64,000 nt of DNA from Nitrobacteraceae bacterium AZCC 1564 (GCA_036924835.1 JBAGRR010000001.1:5595001-5659000); one strand, 5' to 3'. Shown: positions 33,283 to 41,802, counted from the stretch's first letter. Numbers and translations: made by a program. Notes: generated from the sequence alone by a model not told the origin.

Positions 33283-33915
33283 ATGGAAAACCTGCTTTCA
33301 CGCGCGTCCTTTCTGCGCCTCGCGGCATCGTCGCTGCTGATCCTGCCGTCAATTGCTTTCGCTGACGGCAACGAGATTTCGAAAGACGACATCCTCAACG
33401 ATCCGGAGGCGCCGATGGCGGGAAATCCGGATGGCGATCTGACGATCGTGGATTTCTTCGACTACAATTGTCCGTTCTGCAAGAAGGCCGCAGTTAATCT
33501 CGAGCGCGCGGTAAAAGCCGACGGAAAGATCCGACTTGTTTATAAGGACTGGCCGATCCTCGGCCCGACTTCGATCATCGGCGCAAGGCTGGCGTTGGCG
33601 GCGAAGTATCAAGGCAAATACCTCGACGTTCATCACGCGCTGATGAACATTCCGGGTGAGGGCATTCCACAGGAGCAGATGATCGAGGAGGTGCGCAAGA
33701 CCAGCGTCGACATGAACCGGCTCGATGCGGACATCAACGGACATGCTGAGGAGATCGGCAAGCTCATCAAGCGCAATATCGCTATGGGCGCCGCCATCGG
33801 TTTTCTGGGAACGCCCGGCTTTCTGATCGGACCCTATAAGGTCAACCAGGCTCTCACGTACGAAGGCTTCGTGCATGCGGTGGCTGATGCGCGGGCCCGG
33901 CAGAAGAAGACATAA
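33283..33915 (+). CDS. DsbA/DsbG-like periplasmic thiol oxidoreductase
   Basis: 210 residues from MENLLSRASFLRLAASS, GGAG seven bases upstream. A signal peptide ends near FADG (about residue 28). The thioredoxin-fold active site is CPFC (63-66) in DFFDYNCPFCKKA, with cis-Pro region GTPGFLIGPYKV. This is the DsbA family subgroup also called 27 kDa outer membrane protein/Com1-like. Together with dsbD it forms a reductant and substrate pair, suggesting an isomerase or reductase role rather than pure oxidation. Confidence 0.92.
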   Translation: MENLLSRASFLRLAASSLLILPSIAFADGNEISKDDILNDPEAPMAGNPDGDLTIVDFFDYNCPFCKKAAVNLERAVKADGKIRLVYKDWPILGPTSIIGARLALAAKYQGKYLDVHHALMNIPGEGIPQEQMIEEVRKTSVDMNRLDADINGHAEEIGKLIKRNIAMGAAIGFLGTPGFLIGPYKVNQALTYEGFVHAVADARARQKKT

Positions 33916-33928
33916 AGGGATTCAAAAG

Positions 33929-33960
33929 AAAGCCCGGCGCGAGGCCGGGCTTTAAGTTTT
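33929..33960 (+). terminator. Rho-independent terminator after the dsb genes
   Basis: Stem AAAGCCCGGC (33929-33938) and GCCGGGCTTT (33944-33953) with loop GCGAG, followed by AAGTTTT. It lies 13 bp after the DsbA-like stop. The A-rich left arm lets it also act for the convergent outer-membrane gene. Confidence 0.85.
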
Positions 33961-33977
33961 ACTCTGGAGCTAGAGCC

Positions 33978-34733
33978 TCAGTACTTTGCAACGAATGGAC
34001 CGCCGAACTTGTAGCTGAGCCGCGCGGTGACCGTAGAAAGCTTCAGGGTATCGTTGAAGTGCTCGTCATTGAACGGCACCCCAGCCGGGTCGAAGGTCAT
34101 CCCGGAAAACGTTTTTCCGCCGAAGTCCATGTAGTTGTACTCAACACCGAAGATCCAGTTCGCAGCGAACGCGTATTCGACGCCAGCGCCGACAACGTAG
34201 CCTGAGCGCCACGCGCGGTTACTGAGGTAGGTGTTATCAAGCGCGAAGTTCTTGGTTTCCAGGTGTGCAGCGGCGTAACCGCCCTTGATATACGGCAGCC
34301 AGTTGTTGAATGCATATCCGAGGCGCGCGGTGACCGTTCCAAGTGAATCTATCTTTGAACTGAGAGAATCTGTGTCCGGATAATTGATGCTGGGATCCGT
34401 TCGCTTGACGTCAGCACCGTTGAATTGTCCTTCCAGGCCGAACACCCAGTTTGCAGCCTGCCAGTTGTAGCCGAATTGCCCGCCATAGACCGCGCCGCGC
34501 GGATCGACGGTTTGGTTCATCACGTCCGATTTGTCATTCCAGTAGCTGCTGTTGCCACCAAGATCCTGATGCTCGTTGCGCGCCCAGCCGTAACCCGCGT
34601 TGGCACCGATGTAGAAGCCCGACCAGTCGTAGGCCGGGTCCACGATTGGAGCCTTGGTGGCGCCGAGATCGGCGGCGACGGCGCTGACAGAACACAGCGC
34701 AACGAGCGCCGCAGTGATCGCAATCTTTTTCAT
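33978..34733 (-). CDS. Outer-membrane beta-barrel protein (Omp25/RopB-like)
   Basis: 251 residues. Signal peptide MKKIAITAALVALCSVSAVAA. The mature part begins DLGATKAPIVDPAYDWSGFYIGANAGYGWA, the hallmark of the small rhizobial/Brucella Omp25-type porin-like barrel, and continues with alternating strands (GGQFGYNWQAANWVFGLEGQF, VTARLGYAFNNWLPYIKGGYA, NWIFGVEYNYMDFG). It ends TARLSYKFGGPFVAKY with an aromatic terminus. Single gene, convergent with the dsb pair. Confidence 0.93.
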   Translation of the reverse strand: MKKIAITAALVALCSVSAVAADLGATKAPIVDPAYDWSGFYIGANAGYGWARNEHQDLGGNSSYWNDKSDVMNQTVDPRGAVYGGQFGYNWQAANWVFGLEGQFNGADVKRTDPSINYPDTDSLSSKIDSLGTVTARLGYAFNNWLPYIKGGYAAAHLETKNFALDNTYLSNRAWRSGYVVGAGVEYAFAANWIFGVEYNYMDFGGKTFSGMTFDPAGVPFNDEHFNDTLKLSTVTARLSYKFGGPFVAKY

Positions 34734-35189
34734 GAAGGCCTCAAGGGAATTGATTTCCCTTTGTGCCTAACAGCCGCTGTCGCGTGTGGCTTGGGCCAGG
34801 CGGAACTGGCGCCTGGACTGGACGGTACTTCCCACCGATTTGGCGGCAGTGTCGCCGCGCGGCCACAGGGTTGTCGGGGCAATAAGGGGCGAGCGCTTTC
34901 CCGGCCCAATATAATGTAAAACCGAGGGGCGGAGGCTGCCCGAGGACTATATTCCGCCCTGCGACGGCCCGATACCTTGACCTTCGGCTGGTGCCGCAGT
35001 AGATAACCGCTACCTGCTGCTGGCCCGTTTCGGATTTCCAGCGCGGCATTAAATCCCCGGACAATCGAGCCCGCTTGACGGCTCATCCTTCAGAAGAGGG
35101 TTGGGCGCACGAGAGGGCTGTCCGGATTCCTGACATTGACTGACGCCTGGAATATGATTTCGGGCACTACGGACGCGGTATCACAGACG
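34734..35189. other. Divergent intergenic region upstream of omp and secE
   Basis: 456 bp holding promoters for the outer-membrane gene (minus) and the secE-nusG-rplKA cluster (plus). I looked for the tRNA-Trp that often precedes secE in bacteria and found no CCA-anticodon cloverleaf. A hairpin-prone GC-rich stretch lies near 34900-34960. No gene is supported. Confidence 0.5.
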
Positions 35190-35384
35190 ATGGCTACCAG
35201 CCCGTTCAAATTTCTGCAGGAAGTGCGCTCGGAGACCGCCAAGGTCGTCTGGCCGACCCGCCGCGAGACCATGATCACCACGGTGATGGTCTTCATCATG
35301 GTGGCAGCGGCGTCCGTGTTCTTCTTCGTGTCAGACCAACTCATCCGCCTCCTTATCACCTACATCCTTAGCATTCACGGCTGA
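35190..35384 (+). CDS. secE: SecE, preprotein translocase subunit
   Basis: 64 residues from MATSPFKFLQEVRSETAKVV. This start is chosen because orthologues in the group begin MA-SPFKFLQEVRSE; an upstream in-frame ATG at 35136 would add 18 unsupported residues. The conserved amphipathic block EVRSETAKVVWPTRRE is followed by one membrane helix (about 28-52). SecE clamps SecY in the translocon. The ribosome-binding site is weak. nusG follows after 17 bp. Confidence 0.92.
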   Translation: MATSPFKFLQEVRSETAKVVWPTRRETMITTVMVFIMVAAASVFFFVSDQLIRLLITYILSIHG

Positions 35385-35401
35385 CGCGCAGGACCCAAAC
35401 A

Positions 35402-35935
35402 ATGAGCATGCGCTGGTACATCGTTCACGCTTATTCGAACTTCGAGAAGAAGGTCGCTGAATCCATTCGCGAGCAGGCCAAGCAGCGCGGGTTGGAAGAT
35501 CTGTTCGAGCTGGTGCTCGTTCCGACCGAAAAGATCACGGAAGTGCGCCGCGGCCGCAAGGTCGATGCCGAGCGCAAGTTTTTCCCCGGCTACGTGCTGG
35601 TGAAGATGAACCTCACCGACGAGGCGTTTCATCTGATCAAGAACACGCCGAAGGTCACGGGCTTCCTCGGCGCGGAAAACAAGCCGATGCCGATTTCTGA
35701 AGCCGAAGCGATGCGCATCCTGCATCAGGTGCAGGAAGGCGTGGAGCGCCCGAAGACATCGGTTACGTTCGAGGTTGGCGAGAACGTGCGCGTGGCCGAC
35801 GGCCCGTTCGCCTCGTTCTCGGGCATCGTGGAAGAAGTCGACGAGTCGCGTTCACGCGTGAAGGTCGCGGTGTCGATCTTCGGCCGTGCGACCCCGGTGG
35901 AACTGGAATTCGGTCAGGTCGAGAAAGTGGCCTGA
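35402..35935 (+). CDS. nusG: NusG, transcription elongation/antitermination factor
   Basis: 177 residues. N-terminal NGN domain (RWYIVHAYSNFEKKVAESI, then ERKFFPGYVLVKM and VTGFLGAENKP) and C-terminal KOW domain (FEVGENVRVADGPFASFSGIVEEVDESRSRVKVAVSIFGR). It binds RNA polymerase, Rho and ribosomal protein S10. Standard location between secE and rplK. Confidence 0.97.
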   Translation: MSMRWYIVHAYSNFEKKVAESIREQAKQRGLEDLFELVLVPTEKITEVRRGRKVDAERKFFPGYVLVKMNLTDEAFHLIKNTPKVTGFLGAENKPMPISEAEAMRILHQVQEGVERPKTSVTFEVGENVRVADGPFASFSGIVEEVDESRSRVKVAVSIFGRATPVELEFGQVEKVA

Positions 35936-35949
35936 TCTTTCAAGTTTGT

Positions 35950-35974
35950 CATGGCCGGACCTGGTCCGGTCATG
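35950..35974 (+). promoter_or_regulatory. Hairpin after nusG
   Basis: Stem CATGGCCGGAC (35950-35960) pairs with GTCCGGTCATG (35964-35974), loop CTG, with one G-T pair. It is followed by CAAAAAGGGG rather than a T-run, so it may be an attenuator or processing site between nusG and rplK rather than a classic terminator. Confidence 0.45.
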
Positions 35975-36068
35975 CAAAAAGGGGCGGGTGGCAAGCTTGC
36001 CCTGAAGACCCGTGGAAGGAGGCCGATGATCGCCAGTCATCTGCCGAACCGCACCACGGTCCCTGAAA

Positions 36069-36088
36069 GGTCCGGAATGGTCCGGACC
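36069..36088 (+). promoter_or_regulatory. Hairpin immediately ahead of the rplK ribosome-binding site
   Basis: Perfect 8-bp stem GGTCCGGA/TCCGGACC with loop ATGG, ending about 17 bp before the rplK ATG and just before GAGGAG. L1 is known in other bacteria to repress rplKA by binding a leader mRNA structure; this hairpin is a candidate, not proven. Confidence 0.35.
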
Positions 36089-36105
36089 GCTTAGAGGAGT
36101 AAAGT

Positions 36106-36534
36106 ATGGCAAAGAAAGTGACCGGATACCTGAAGCTTCAGGTGCCGGCCGGTGCGGCGAACCCGTCGCCACCGATCGGTCCAGCGCTTGGTCAGCGCGG
36201 TCTCAACATCATGGAATTCTGCAAGGCGTTCAACGCCCAGACGCAGAAGGAAGAAAAGAACACCCCGATTCCGGTGGTGATTACCATTTACGCGGATCGC
36301 TCCTTCACCTTCGAGATGAAGACGCCGCCGATGTCCTACTTCCTGAAGCAGGCGGCGAAGATCCAGTCCGGCTCTAAGGCTCCTGGCCGCGACAAGGCGG
36401 GTCAGGTGACTTCGGCGCAGGTGCGCGAGATCGCCGAGAAGAAGATGAAGGATCTCAACTGTGACACCGTCGAATCGGCCATGCGCATGGTCGAGGGCTC
36501 TGCCCGTTCGATGGGTCTGGAAGTGGTGGGGTAA
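36106..36534 (+). CDS. rplK: 50S ribosomal protein L11
   Basis: 142 residues: [19 protein letters not shown], then [24 protein letters not shown] (the Pro-rich GTPase-centre loop) and the C-terminal rRNA-binding domain ending [17 protein letters not shown]. It forms the GTPase-associated centre with 23S rRNA. A GAGGAG ribosome-binding site precedes the ATG, and rplA follows after six bases. Confidence 0.98.
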   Translation: MAKKVTGYLKLQVPAGAANPSPPIGPALGQRGLNIMEFCKAFNAQTQKEEKNTPIPVVITIYADRSFTFEMKTPPMSYFLKQAAKIQSGSKAPGRDKAGQVTSAQVREIAEKKMKDLNCDTVESAMRMVEGSARSMGLEVVG

Positions 36535-36540
36535 GCGGTC

Positions 36541-37233
36541 ATGGCTGTTGGCAAGAAACTGGTCAAGGCCCGCGAGGGTATCGATCGCACGAAGCTCTAC
36601 CCGATCGCCGAAGCGGTGAAGATGGTGAAGGAACGCGCCAAGGCGAAGTTCGATGAAACCATCGAAATCTCGATGAACCTCGGTGTCGATCCGCGTCACG
36701 CTGACCAGATGGTCCGTGGCGTTGTCACGCTGCCGAACGGCACCGGCCGCACCCTGCGCGTCGGCGTGTTCGCACGCGGTGCGAAGGCTGAAGAGGCGAA
36801 GGCTGCCGGTGCTGACGTCGTCGGCGCTGAAGACCTCGTCGAGAAGGTGCAGGGCGGCAACATCGATTTCGATCGTTGTATCGCGACCCCTGACATGATG
36901 CCGCTGGTCGGCCGCCTCGGTAAGGTGCTCGGCCCGCGCGGCATGATGCCGAACCCGAAGATCGGCACGGTGACCATGGACGTCACCTCCGCCGTCAAGG
37001 GCGCCAAGGGTGGCTCCGTCGAATTCCGCGTCGAGAAGGCCGGCATCGTGCAGGCTGGTATCGGCAAGGCCTCGTTCTCGGAAGAAAAGCTCGTCGAGAA
37101 CATCAAGGCTCTCGCCGATGCGGTCGTGAAGGCCAAGCCGGCTGGGTCGAAGGGCACCTACGTCCAGCGCGTGGCGGTGTCCTCCACCATGGGCCCGGGC
37201 GTGAAGGTTGAACCAAGCAGCGTGATGTCCTGA
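36541..37233 (+). CDS. rplA: 50S ribosomal protein L1
   Basis: 230 residues: [45 protein letters not shown], the conserved [25 protein letters not shown], and C-terminal [19 protein letters not shown]. It binds the L1 stalk of 23S rRNA and usually autoregulates the rplKA transcript. A terminator follows at 37260. Confidence 0.98.
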   Translation: MAVGKKLVKAREGIDRTKLYPIAEAVKMVKERAKAKFDETIEISMNLGVDPRHADQMVRGVVTLPNGTGRTLRVGVFARGAKAEEAKAAGADVVGAEDLVEKVQGGNIDFDRCIATPDMMPLVGRLGKVLGPRGMMPNPKIGTVTMDVTSAVKGAKGGSVEFRVEKAGIVQAGIGKASFSEEKLVENIKALADAVVKAKPAGSKGTYVQRVAVSSTMGPGVKVEPSSVMS

Positions 37234-37259
37234 GCACCACGCGCAGGTAAGTAATACAG

Positions 37260-37297
37260 AGGCGGAGCGGGCAAAACCTGTTCCGCCTTTTTCTTTT
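37260..37297 (+). terminator. Rho-independent terminator after rplA
   Basis: AGGCGGA...GG, loop CAAAA, CC...TTCCGCCT, followed by TTTTCTTTT. The stem has a small internal loop. It closes the secE-nusG-rplKA unit 27 bp after the rplA stop. Confidence 0.8.
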
Positions 37298-37320
37298 AAA
37301 GTTCTGCTGGAAGTTGAGAA

Positions 37321-38271
37321 ATGCCTGAGCAAGTTCTGATCTATTCGCGCTTTCCCAAGGCCCAACTGGCGCGTATCGGCAAGCACTACGATCTGCTGGA
37401 CGGCATGGGCAAACCGCCCATCGAGACGTTTTCCGCGGCGGAGCTTGCGGGTGTGCGCGCCATGATCACCGCCGGTGGTCAGGCTCTTCCTGCCTCCGTG
37501 CTGGATACGCTGCCCTCGCTCGGGGCGATTATCTGCTACGGCACGGGGTATGACGGCGTCGACTTTAATGAGACCAAGAAGCGCAACATCGTGGTCGGCA
37601 ACAGTCCGGCGGCGAACGCGGCGTCGGTCGCTGATCTGGCGATGACCTTGATGCTGGCGGCGACCCGCCGCCTGGTGCCGGCGGATGCCTATGTCCGGGA
37701 CGGCCGATGGTTCAACAAGCAGCCGTCGCCACTGATGCGACCGCAGCCCGGCATGACCGGCCGCAAGATCGGCGTCTATGGCATGGGCGAGATCGGACGC
37801 AAGATCGCGGCGCGCTGCGCGGCGTTCGAAACCGAGGTCGCGTACTACAGCCGCAGCAAGCACGATGTGCCATATGCGTATCATGCGAGCCTTGCGTCGC
37901 TGGCCGAGTGGGCTGACATCCTGATGGTGGCGGTGCGCGCAGGCGCCGATACCAAACACATCATCAATGCCGACATCCTCAAACTGCTTGGTCCGCAGGG
38001 GACAATCGTCAACATCTCGCGTGGATCGGTGATCGATGAGAAGGCGCTGGTCGCTGCACTCGAGAACAACGTGATCGCGGGCGCGGGCCTCGACGTTTAC
38101 GAGACTGAGCCGCACGCACCGGATGCGCTGACGAAATTCCCGTCGGTGGTGCTGACGCCGCACGTCGGCGGTCACACCATCGAGTCCCACGTCGCGATGC
38201 AGACCTGCGTGCTTGCCAATCTCGATGCGTTTTTTGCCGGCAAGACGCTGCGCTATCCGGTGAACGTCTGA
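37321..38271 (+). CDS. D-isomer-specific 2-hydroxyacid dehydrogenase
   Basis: 316 residues. Rossmann motif KIGVYGMGEIGRKIAARC, substrate residues in CYGTGYDGVDF, catalytic Arg/Asp context NISRGSVIDEKALVAAL and GAGLDVYETEPH, and His in LTPHVGGHT. The NSPAANAASVADLAMTLML block with WF-K is typical of hydroxypyruvate/glyoxylate reductase-type enzymes (NADPH-linked GhrB/GyaR-like). Single gene placed between two ribosomal clusters and followed by a composite repeat. Confidence 0.92.
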   Translation: MPEQVLIYSRFPKAQLARIGKHYDLLDGMGKPPIETFSAAELAGVRAMITAGGQALPASVLDTLPSLGAIICYGTGYDGVDFNETKKRNIVVGNSPAANAASVADLAMTLMLAATRRLVPADAYVRDGRWFNKQPSPLMRPQPGMTGRKIGVYGMGEIGRKIAARCAAFETEVAYYSRSKHDVPYAYHASLASLAEWADILMVAVRAGADTKHIINADILKLLGPQGTIVNISRGSVIDEKALVAALENNVIAGAGLDVYETEPHAPDALTKFPSVVLTPHVGGHTIESHVAMQTCVLANLDAFFAGKTLRYPVNV

Positions 38272-38278
38272 GCCGTTT

Positions 38279-38355
38279 GAGCTTCGGTTCTGATTCAATC
38301 AGAACCGAAGCTCTCAGTTCTTGTTTTGACGTGTTTTTTCGCGCGAACCGGTAGC
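38279..38355 (+). repeat. Composite palindromic repeat, copy 2 (forward)
   Basis: Perfect inverted repeat with 17-bp arms GAGCTTCGGTTCTGATT (38279-38295) and complement (38297-38313) around one base, followed by CTTGTTTTGACGTG...CGCGCGAACCGG. The same module occurs in reverse at 8361-8423 and its second half at 58066-58094. It sits between the dehydrogenase and the end of the convergent ECF41 operon. Confidence 0.75.
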
Positions 38356-38359
38356 CACT

Positions 38360-39253
38360 CTAGTGTCCAGGCATTGCCGGGACATGCTGCAGCTTGTCGG
38401 GATTGCGAACGACGTAGATGGCGGCAATCTGGTGGCCATCCACTGCAATCGTCAGCGTGTGGTCGAGTTCGCCGTCGAGGTAGACGAGGGCGCCGACCGC
38501 GCCGTTGATGATCCGCGGTTCAACGCGAAGGTCGCGACCGGCATTCTTTGCGGCGAGCCCCACGAAGAAGCGTGCCACCTTGTGGGCACCTATCACCGGA
38601 TTGAGGGCTGCGAGTTTGCGCCCGCCGCCATCGGTGATGGCAATCGCATCTTCGCGCAACAATGCTGCGAGGCGGGTGACGTCGCCGCTGCGCAGCGCAT
38701 CACCAAAGGCATCGAGCAGGCGCGCATGGTTGTCGGGCGTCGCGGCTGGCGCCGGGCGCTCGTTGCGCACCGCGCGCCGGGCCCGCGCTGCGAGCTGACG
38801 GCAGGTCCCCTCGTTGCGTTCGAGCACGCGCGCGATTTCCGCGAACGGCGTATCGAACACGTCGTGCAGCAGGAAGGCTGCGCGCTCCAGCGGCGACAAC
38901 CGATCGAGTGCTAGCAGGAGGGCGAACGATAGATCGTCGGCGAGTTCTGTCGCCGCATCGGGCGACAGGTCCCCGGTGTCGAACACCGGTTCGGGCAGCC
39001 ACGGCCCGACATAGATCTCGCGCTGGGCGCGGGCACTCTTCAGCCGGTCGAGGCAGAGGCGGGTGACGACCGTGACTAGAAACGCCTCGGGGTTGAGGAC
39101 GTCCTGCGCCGTCGCGAACCGCAGATAAGCATCCTGAACCACATCCTCGGCATCGCTGTGGCTGCCGAGCATGCGGTAGGCGAGGCCGAGCAGGCGCCCG
39201 CGGTGGGGCGCCATGGGATCGGCGTCACGCGGCCTGTTTGACGACGTCGACAT
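38360..39253 (-). CDS. ECF41-type RNA polymerase sigma factor
   Basis: 297 residues. Sigma region 2: HRGRLLGLAYRMLGSHSDAEDVVQDAYLRF; region 4: LSPLERAAFLLHDVFDTPFAEIARVLERNEGTCRQLAARARRAV. A C-terminal SnoaL-like extension of about 110 residues (LLDAFGDALRSGDVTRLAALLREDAIAITDGGG, ending GHQIAAIYVVRNPDKLQHV) is the hallmark of ECF41 (SigJ-like) factors, where it replaces an anti-sigma factor. It overlaps the preceding carboxymuconolactone-decarboxylase gene by 29 bp, a partnership typical of ECF41. A matching promoter precedes the operon. Confidence 0.93.
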   Translation of the reverse strand: MSTSSNRPRDADPMAPHRGRLLGLAYRMLGSHSDAEDVVQDAYLRFATAQDVLNPEAFLVTVVTRLCLDRLKSARAQREIYVGPWLPEPVFDTGDLSPDAATELADDLSFALLLALDRLSPLERAAFLLHDVFDTPFAEIARVLERNEGTCRQLAARARRAVRNERPAPAATPDNHARLLDAFGDALRSGDVTRLAALLREDAIAITDGGGRKLAALNPVIGAHKVARFFVGLAAKNAGRDLRVEPRIINGAVGALVYLDGELDHTLTIAVDGHQIAAIYVVRNPDKLQHVPAMPGH

Positions 39254-39770
39254 TCTGTCCTTCCACCGCTATGCGCCGGCATTGCGCCGCATATCCGAGG
39301 CCGGCCTTCAGCATCGGGAACACCCGCGAAATGGTCAGCGCGAGCGTCAGTTCGATGACGCCTTTATCGCTCCATTCGGCGCGCACGACATCGCGATATT
39401 CATTTTCGTCGGGCGAGCGCTGCTCGACGGCTTGGGCGAAACGGAACGCGATTGCTGTTGGCGCGGTCATGGCTGCAACATCGCCGCGCAGCACCGCTTC
39501 CAGCTGGTTGTTCGGCATGCCGGCCTCGAGTGCCATGTCGACCACGAGCTGCACGCAGGGACCACAATCCTCCTTCAGTGCGCCGACGAGCTTGGCCGCG
39601 AAATAAGCTTCAACAGGAACGACCTCGCGATGCCGGGAAACAGCTTCGATCTTCGCAAACTCGAAGAAGGCCGATGGCGCTTCGTCCAGCATCATCTCGA
39701 GGTAGCTGGCGTCGTAATTGTAACGTTTGCTAAAGGCGCGCAGCACACGGCGCATGATGAATTTACGCAT
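39225..39770 (-). CDS. Carboxymuconolactone decarboxylase/AhpD-family protein
   Basis: 181 residues from MRKFIMRRVLRAF, AAGGAG six bases upstream. The all-helical AhpD-like domain carries the redox pair C-x2-C in ALKEDCGPCVQLVVDMAL, so an alkylhydroperoxidase or disulfide role is possible. This family is the usual target gene of ECF41 sigma factors. It overlaps the DoxX-like gene upstream by eight bases and the sigma gene downstream by 29 bases. Confidence 0.88.
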   Translation of the reverse strand: MRKFIMRRVLRAFSKRYNYDASYLEMMLDEAPSAFFEFAKIEAVSRHREVVPVEAYFAAKLVGALKEDCGPCVQLVVDMALEAGMPNNQLEAVLRGDVAAMTAPTAIAFRFAQAVEQRSPDENEYRDVVRAEWSDKGVIELTLALTISRVFPMLKAGLGYAAQCRRIAVEGQNVDVVKQAA

Positions 39771-40140
39771 GACGGACTCCTTTGTCGGGAAGGGCGCAGT
39801 AAAGAGCGAGCGCCGATGGAATAACGACGGCGAGAAGATCGAAAGTGGCGTGATGGTTGTGGCCCGACACGATCGACACGAGATGGATCAGGCCGTGCAG
39901 GGCAATGAAAGCCGCTCCCGCGACCGCAGCCGGCCAATATGTTGGGCGCCAGGCCCCAACCACGAGAGCAATTCCGGCGACAAGGTCCGCCGCCCCGATG
40001 TCCATGACGAAATGCGGGTTGAAGGGGCCCGTGTCGGGCACCCCCGGGACGCTCGCGTACCAGAGCGGACCAGCGATCAGCATGGTCAGCCCGTTCAGGG
40101 CATTGGCGATGCCCAGCACTCCTGCTATCAATCTCTTCAT
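39763..40140 (-). CDS. Small DoxX-like membrane protein, first gene of the ECF41 operon
   Basis: 125 residues from MKRLIAGVLGIANALNGLTML; this ATG has AGGAGG seven bases upstream, and the longer reading lacks any support. Four hydrophobic segments: AGVLGIANALNGLTMLIAG, VMDIGAADLVAGIALVVGAW, PAAVAGAAFIALHGLIHLVSI and FDLLAVVIPSALALY. It resembles DoxX/DUF4345-type four-helix proteins. Transcribed from an ECF41-type promoter at 40160-40186. Confidence 0.78.
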   Translation of the reverse strand: MKRLIAGVLGIANALNGLTMLIAGPLWYASVPGVPDTGPFNPHFVMDIGAADLVAGIALVVGAWRPTYWPAAVAGAAFIALHGLIHLVSIVSGHNHHATFDLLAVVIPSALALYCALPDKGVRHA

Positions 40141-40159
40141 ACGAACCTCCTGCGCCCAA

Positions 40160-40186
40160 GACGAGGGACAGGCAGGGAACGTGACA
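40160..40186 (-). promoter_or_regulatory. ECF41-type promoter
   Basis: On the minus strand TGTCACG, exactly 16 bases, then CGTC. The published ECF41 consensus is TGTCACA-N16-CGTC, so six of seven -35 bases and all -10 bases match. The -10 end is 19 bp before the ATG of the DoxX-like gene, leaving a short leader with AGGAGG. Confidence 0.8.
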
Positions 40187-40807
40187 TCGACCGTGAAAAA
40201 GATCTGGGCCGTGAAAAAATCCGGCCGAGGAGGGCGAAAAAACCTCCGGGTGGCCCGAAACCTGCATTCGGAACCCAGAATCCTCTTGGCAAAGCCGTTC
40301 AGAGTCGTTAAAGATAGCTTTCCGGGCGTGCTAGCTGTCGCTGGCGCGTCCGTGCTCGTTTTCCGAAAATCCGGCCAATAGGAGACCATTCCTCGTCGAT
40401 CATTCCGCATGGACTGCTCACAGGAACGGAAAACCTTTGCCTGAAATGACGAAAGCGAGTGAGGAGCCCCTCGGTTGAACAGGCCGGGATGGCTCCGATC
40501 CTGTCCAAGACTGCAGGTGCCGTCCTTCATCCTTCGGGATCGAAGATCAGCTTAATTTCCTGCACAGACGGGTGAAAACCGGATTTCGTGATCCCGCCTC
40601 ATGTTTGCGGCGGGCTGCGGATTTGGTTCGAACCTCGACACCTCGTTGGGCGTGCCGAAAGGCGGGCCAGGCGAGAGGGCAGGCTTCCGAATTGTCGTCG
40701 TGCCCGACGTGTTGAGAGATGGATGTCTCGAGGCCAGGCGGGTGGGACGATCGGTGCAACCCGGCGGTCCTGCCTTAACGTAGGCCGCCAACCGGAAAGA
40801 GCTTGCT
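40187..40807. other. Leader and promoter region upstream of rplJ
   Basis: 621 bp with no supported gene. It includes a duplicated CCGTGAAAAA (near 40190 and 40208) upstream of the ECF41 promoter. The downstream half is expected to hold the long rplJ leader where L10-L7/L12 usually autoregulates; I could not define a specific fold by eye. Confidence 0.5.
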
Positions 40808-41326
40808 GTGGAACGAGCGGCAAAAAAAGAGGCGGTCGAGTCGCTGAATGAGGTCTTCAAGACCACCAGCGTCGCGGTCGTTGCTCATTATTCCGGCCTG
40901 ACCGTTGCCCAGATGCAGACCCTGCGCAAGCAGATGAAGCAGGCTGGCGCCTCGGTGAAGGTCTCGAAGAACCGTCTCGCCAAAATTGCTCTTGAAGGCA
41001 CGGACGTCGTGTCCATCGGTCCCTTGCTGAAGGGGCCGACCGTGATCGCAACTTCAAACGATCCGGTCTCGGCGCCGAAGGTTGCCGTCGAATTCGCCAA
41101 GACGAACGACAAGTTCGTCATCCTCGGCGGTGCGATGGGAACCACTGTCCTGAATCCCGACGGTGTGAAGGCTCTGGCCTCGCTGCCGTCGCTTGATGAA
41201 CTGCGCGCGAAGCTCCTCGGCCTCCTTGTGGCGCCGGCGACCAAGATCGCTCAGCTCTCCACCGCGCCTGCTGCGAAGCTGGCCCGCGTGGTTCAGGCAT
41301 ATGCCTCAAAGGGTGAAGCGGCGTGA
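40808..41326 (+). CDS. rplJ: 50S ribosomal protein L10
   Basis: 172 residues from GTG 40808 with GGAAAGAG upstream: [56 protein letters not shown], and an L12-binding C-terminal helix. L10 anchors L7/L12 dimers to the ribosome stalk and usually autoregulates this operon. rplL follows after 52 bp. Confidence 0.97.
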   Translation: MERAAKKEAVESLNEVFKTTSVAVVAHYSGLTVAQMQTLRKQMKQAGASVKVSKNRLAKIALEGTDVVSIGPLLKGPTVIATSNDPVSAPKVAVEFAKTNDKFVILGGAMGTTVLNPDGVKALASLPSLDELRAKLLGLLVAPATKIAQLSTAPAAKLARVVQAYASKGEAA

Positions 41327-41378
41327 CGCCATTCCCTATCTCAACTGGTTCGAACTGATACGCTGAAGGAAAGTTAAA

Positions 41379-41759
41379 ATGGCTGATTTGCAGAAGATTG
41401 TGGACGACCTCTCGGCCCTCACGGTTCTCGAGGCTGCTGAACTCGCAAAGCTCCTCGAAGAGAAGTGGGGCGTTTCGGCTGCTGCCGCTGTTGCGGTTGC
41501 TGCTGCTCCGGGTGCCGGCGGTGGCGCTGCCGCTGCTGCTGAAGAAAAGACCGACTTCACCGTCGTTCTCGCGTCGGCTGGCGACAAGAAGATCGAGGTC
41601 ATCAAGGAAGTCCGTGCGATCACCGGCCTTGGCCTCAAGGAAGCCAAGGACCTCGTCGAAGGCGCTCCGAAGCCCCTCAAGGAAGGCGTTGCCAAGGACG
41701 AAGCCGAGAAGATCAAGGCTCAGCTCGAGAAGGCTGGCGCCAAGGTCGAGCTCAAGTAA
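41379..41759 (+). CDS. rplL: 50S ribosomal protein L7/L12
   Basis: 126 residues. N-terminal dimerisation domain [32 protein letters not shown], Ala/Gly-rich hinge, and C-terminal factor-binding domain [47 protein letters not shown]. The codon use is highly biased, as expected for an abundant protein. Followed by a strong hairpin at 41775. Confidence 0.98.
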   Translation: MADLQKIVDDLSALTVLEAAELAKLLEEKWGVSAAAAVAVAAAPGAGGGAAAAAEEKTDFTVVLASAGDKKIEVIKEVRAITGLGLKEAKDLVEGAPKPLKEGVAKDEAEKIKAQLEKAGAKVELK

Positions 41760-41774
41760 GACGACGATATTTGT

Positions 41775-41802
41775 TCCGGCCGGTCCGCTTCGACCGGCCG
41801 GA
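41775..41802 (+). terminator. Strong hairpin after rplL, probable attenuator
   Basis: 11-bp perfect stem TCCGGCCGGTC (41775-41785) / GACCGGCCGGA (41792-41802), six-base loop. No U-tract follows (CACATTAATGTG, itself a small palindrome, comes next), so it more likely lowers read-through or marks RNA processing between rplJL and rpoBC than ends transcription fully. Confidence 0.6.

Noticed and set aside
34734..35189. tRNA-Trp upstream of secE
   Set aside because: No sequence with a CCA anticodon loop and matching acceptor stem could be found.
36091..38298. 735-codon minus-strand frame opposite rplK, rplA and the hydroxyacid dehydrogenase
   Set aside because: It spans three well-supported genes and a terminator; shadow frame.
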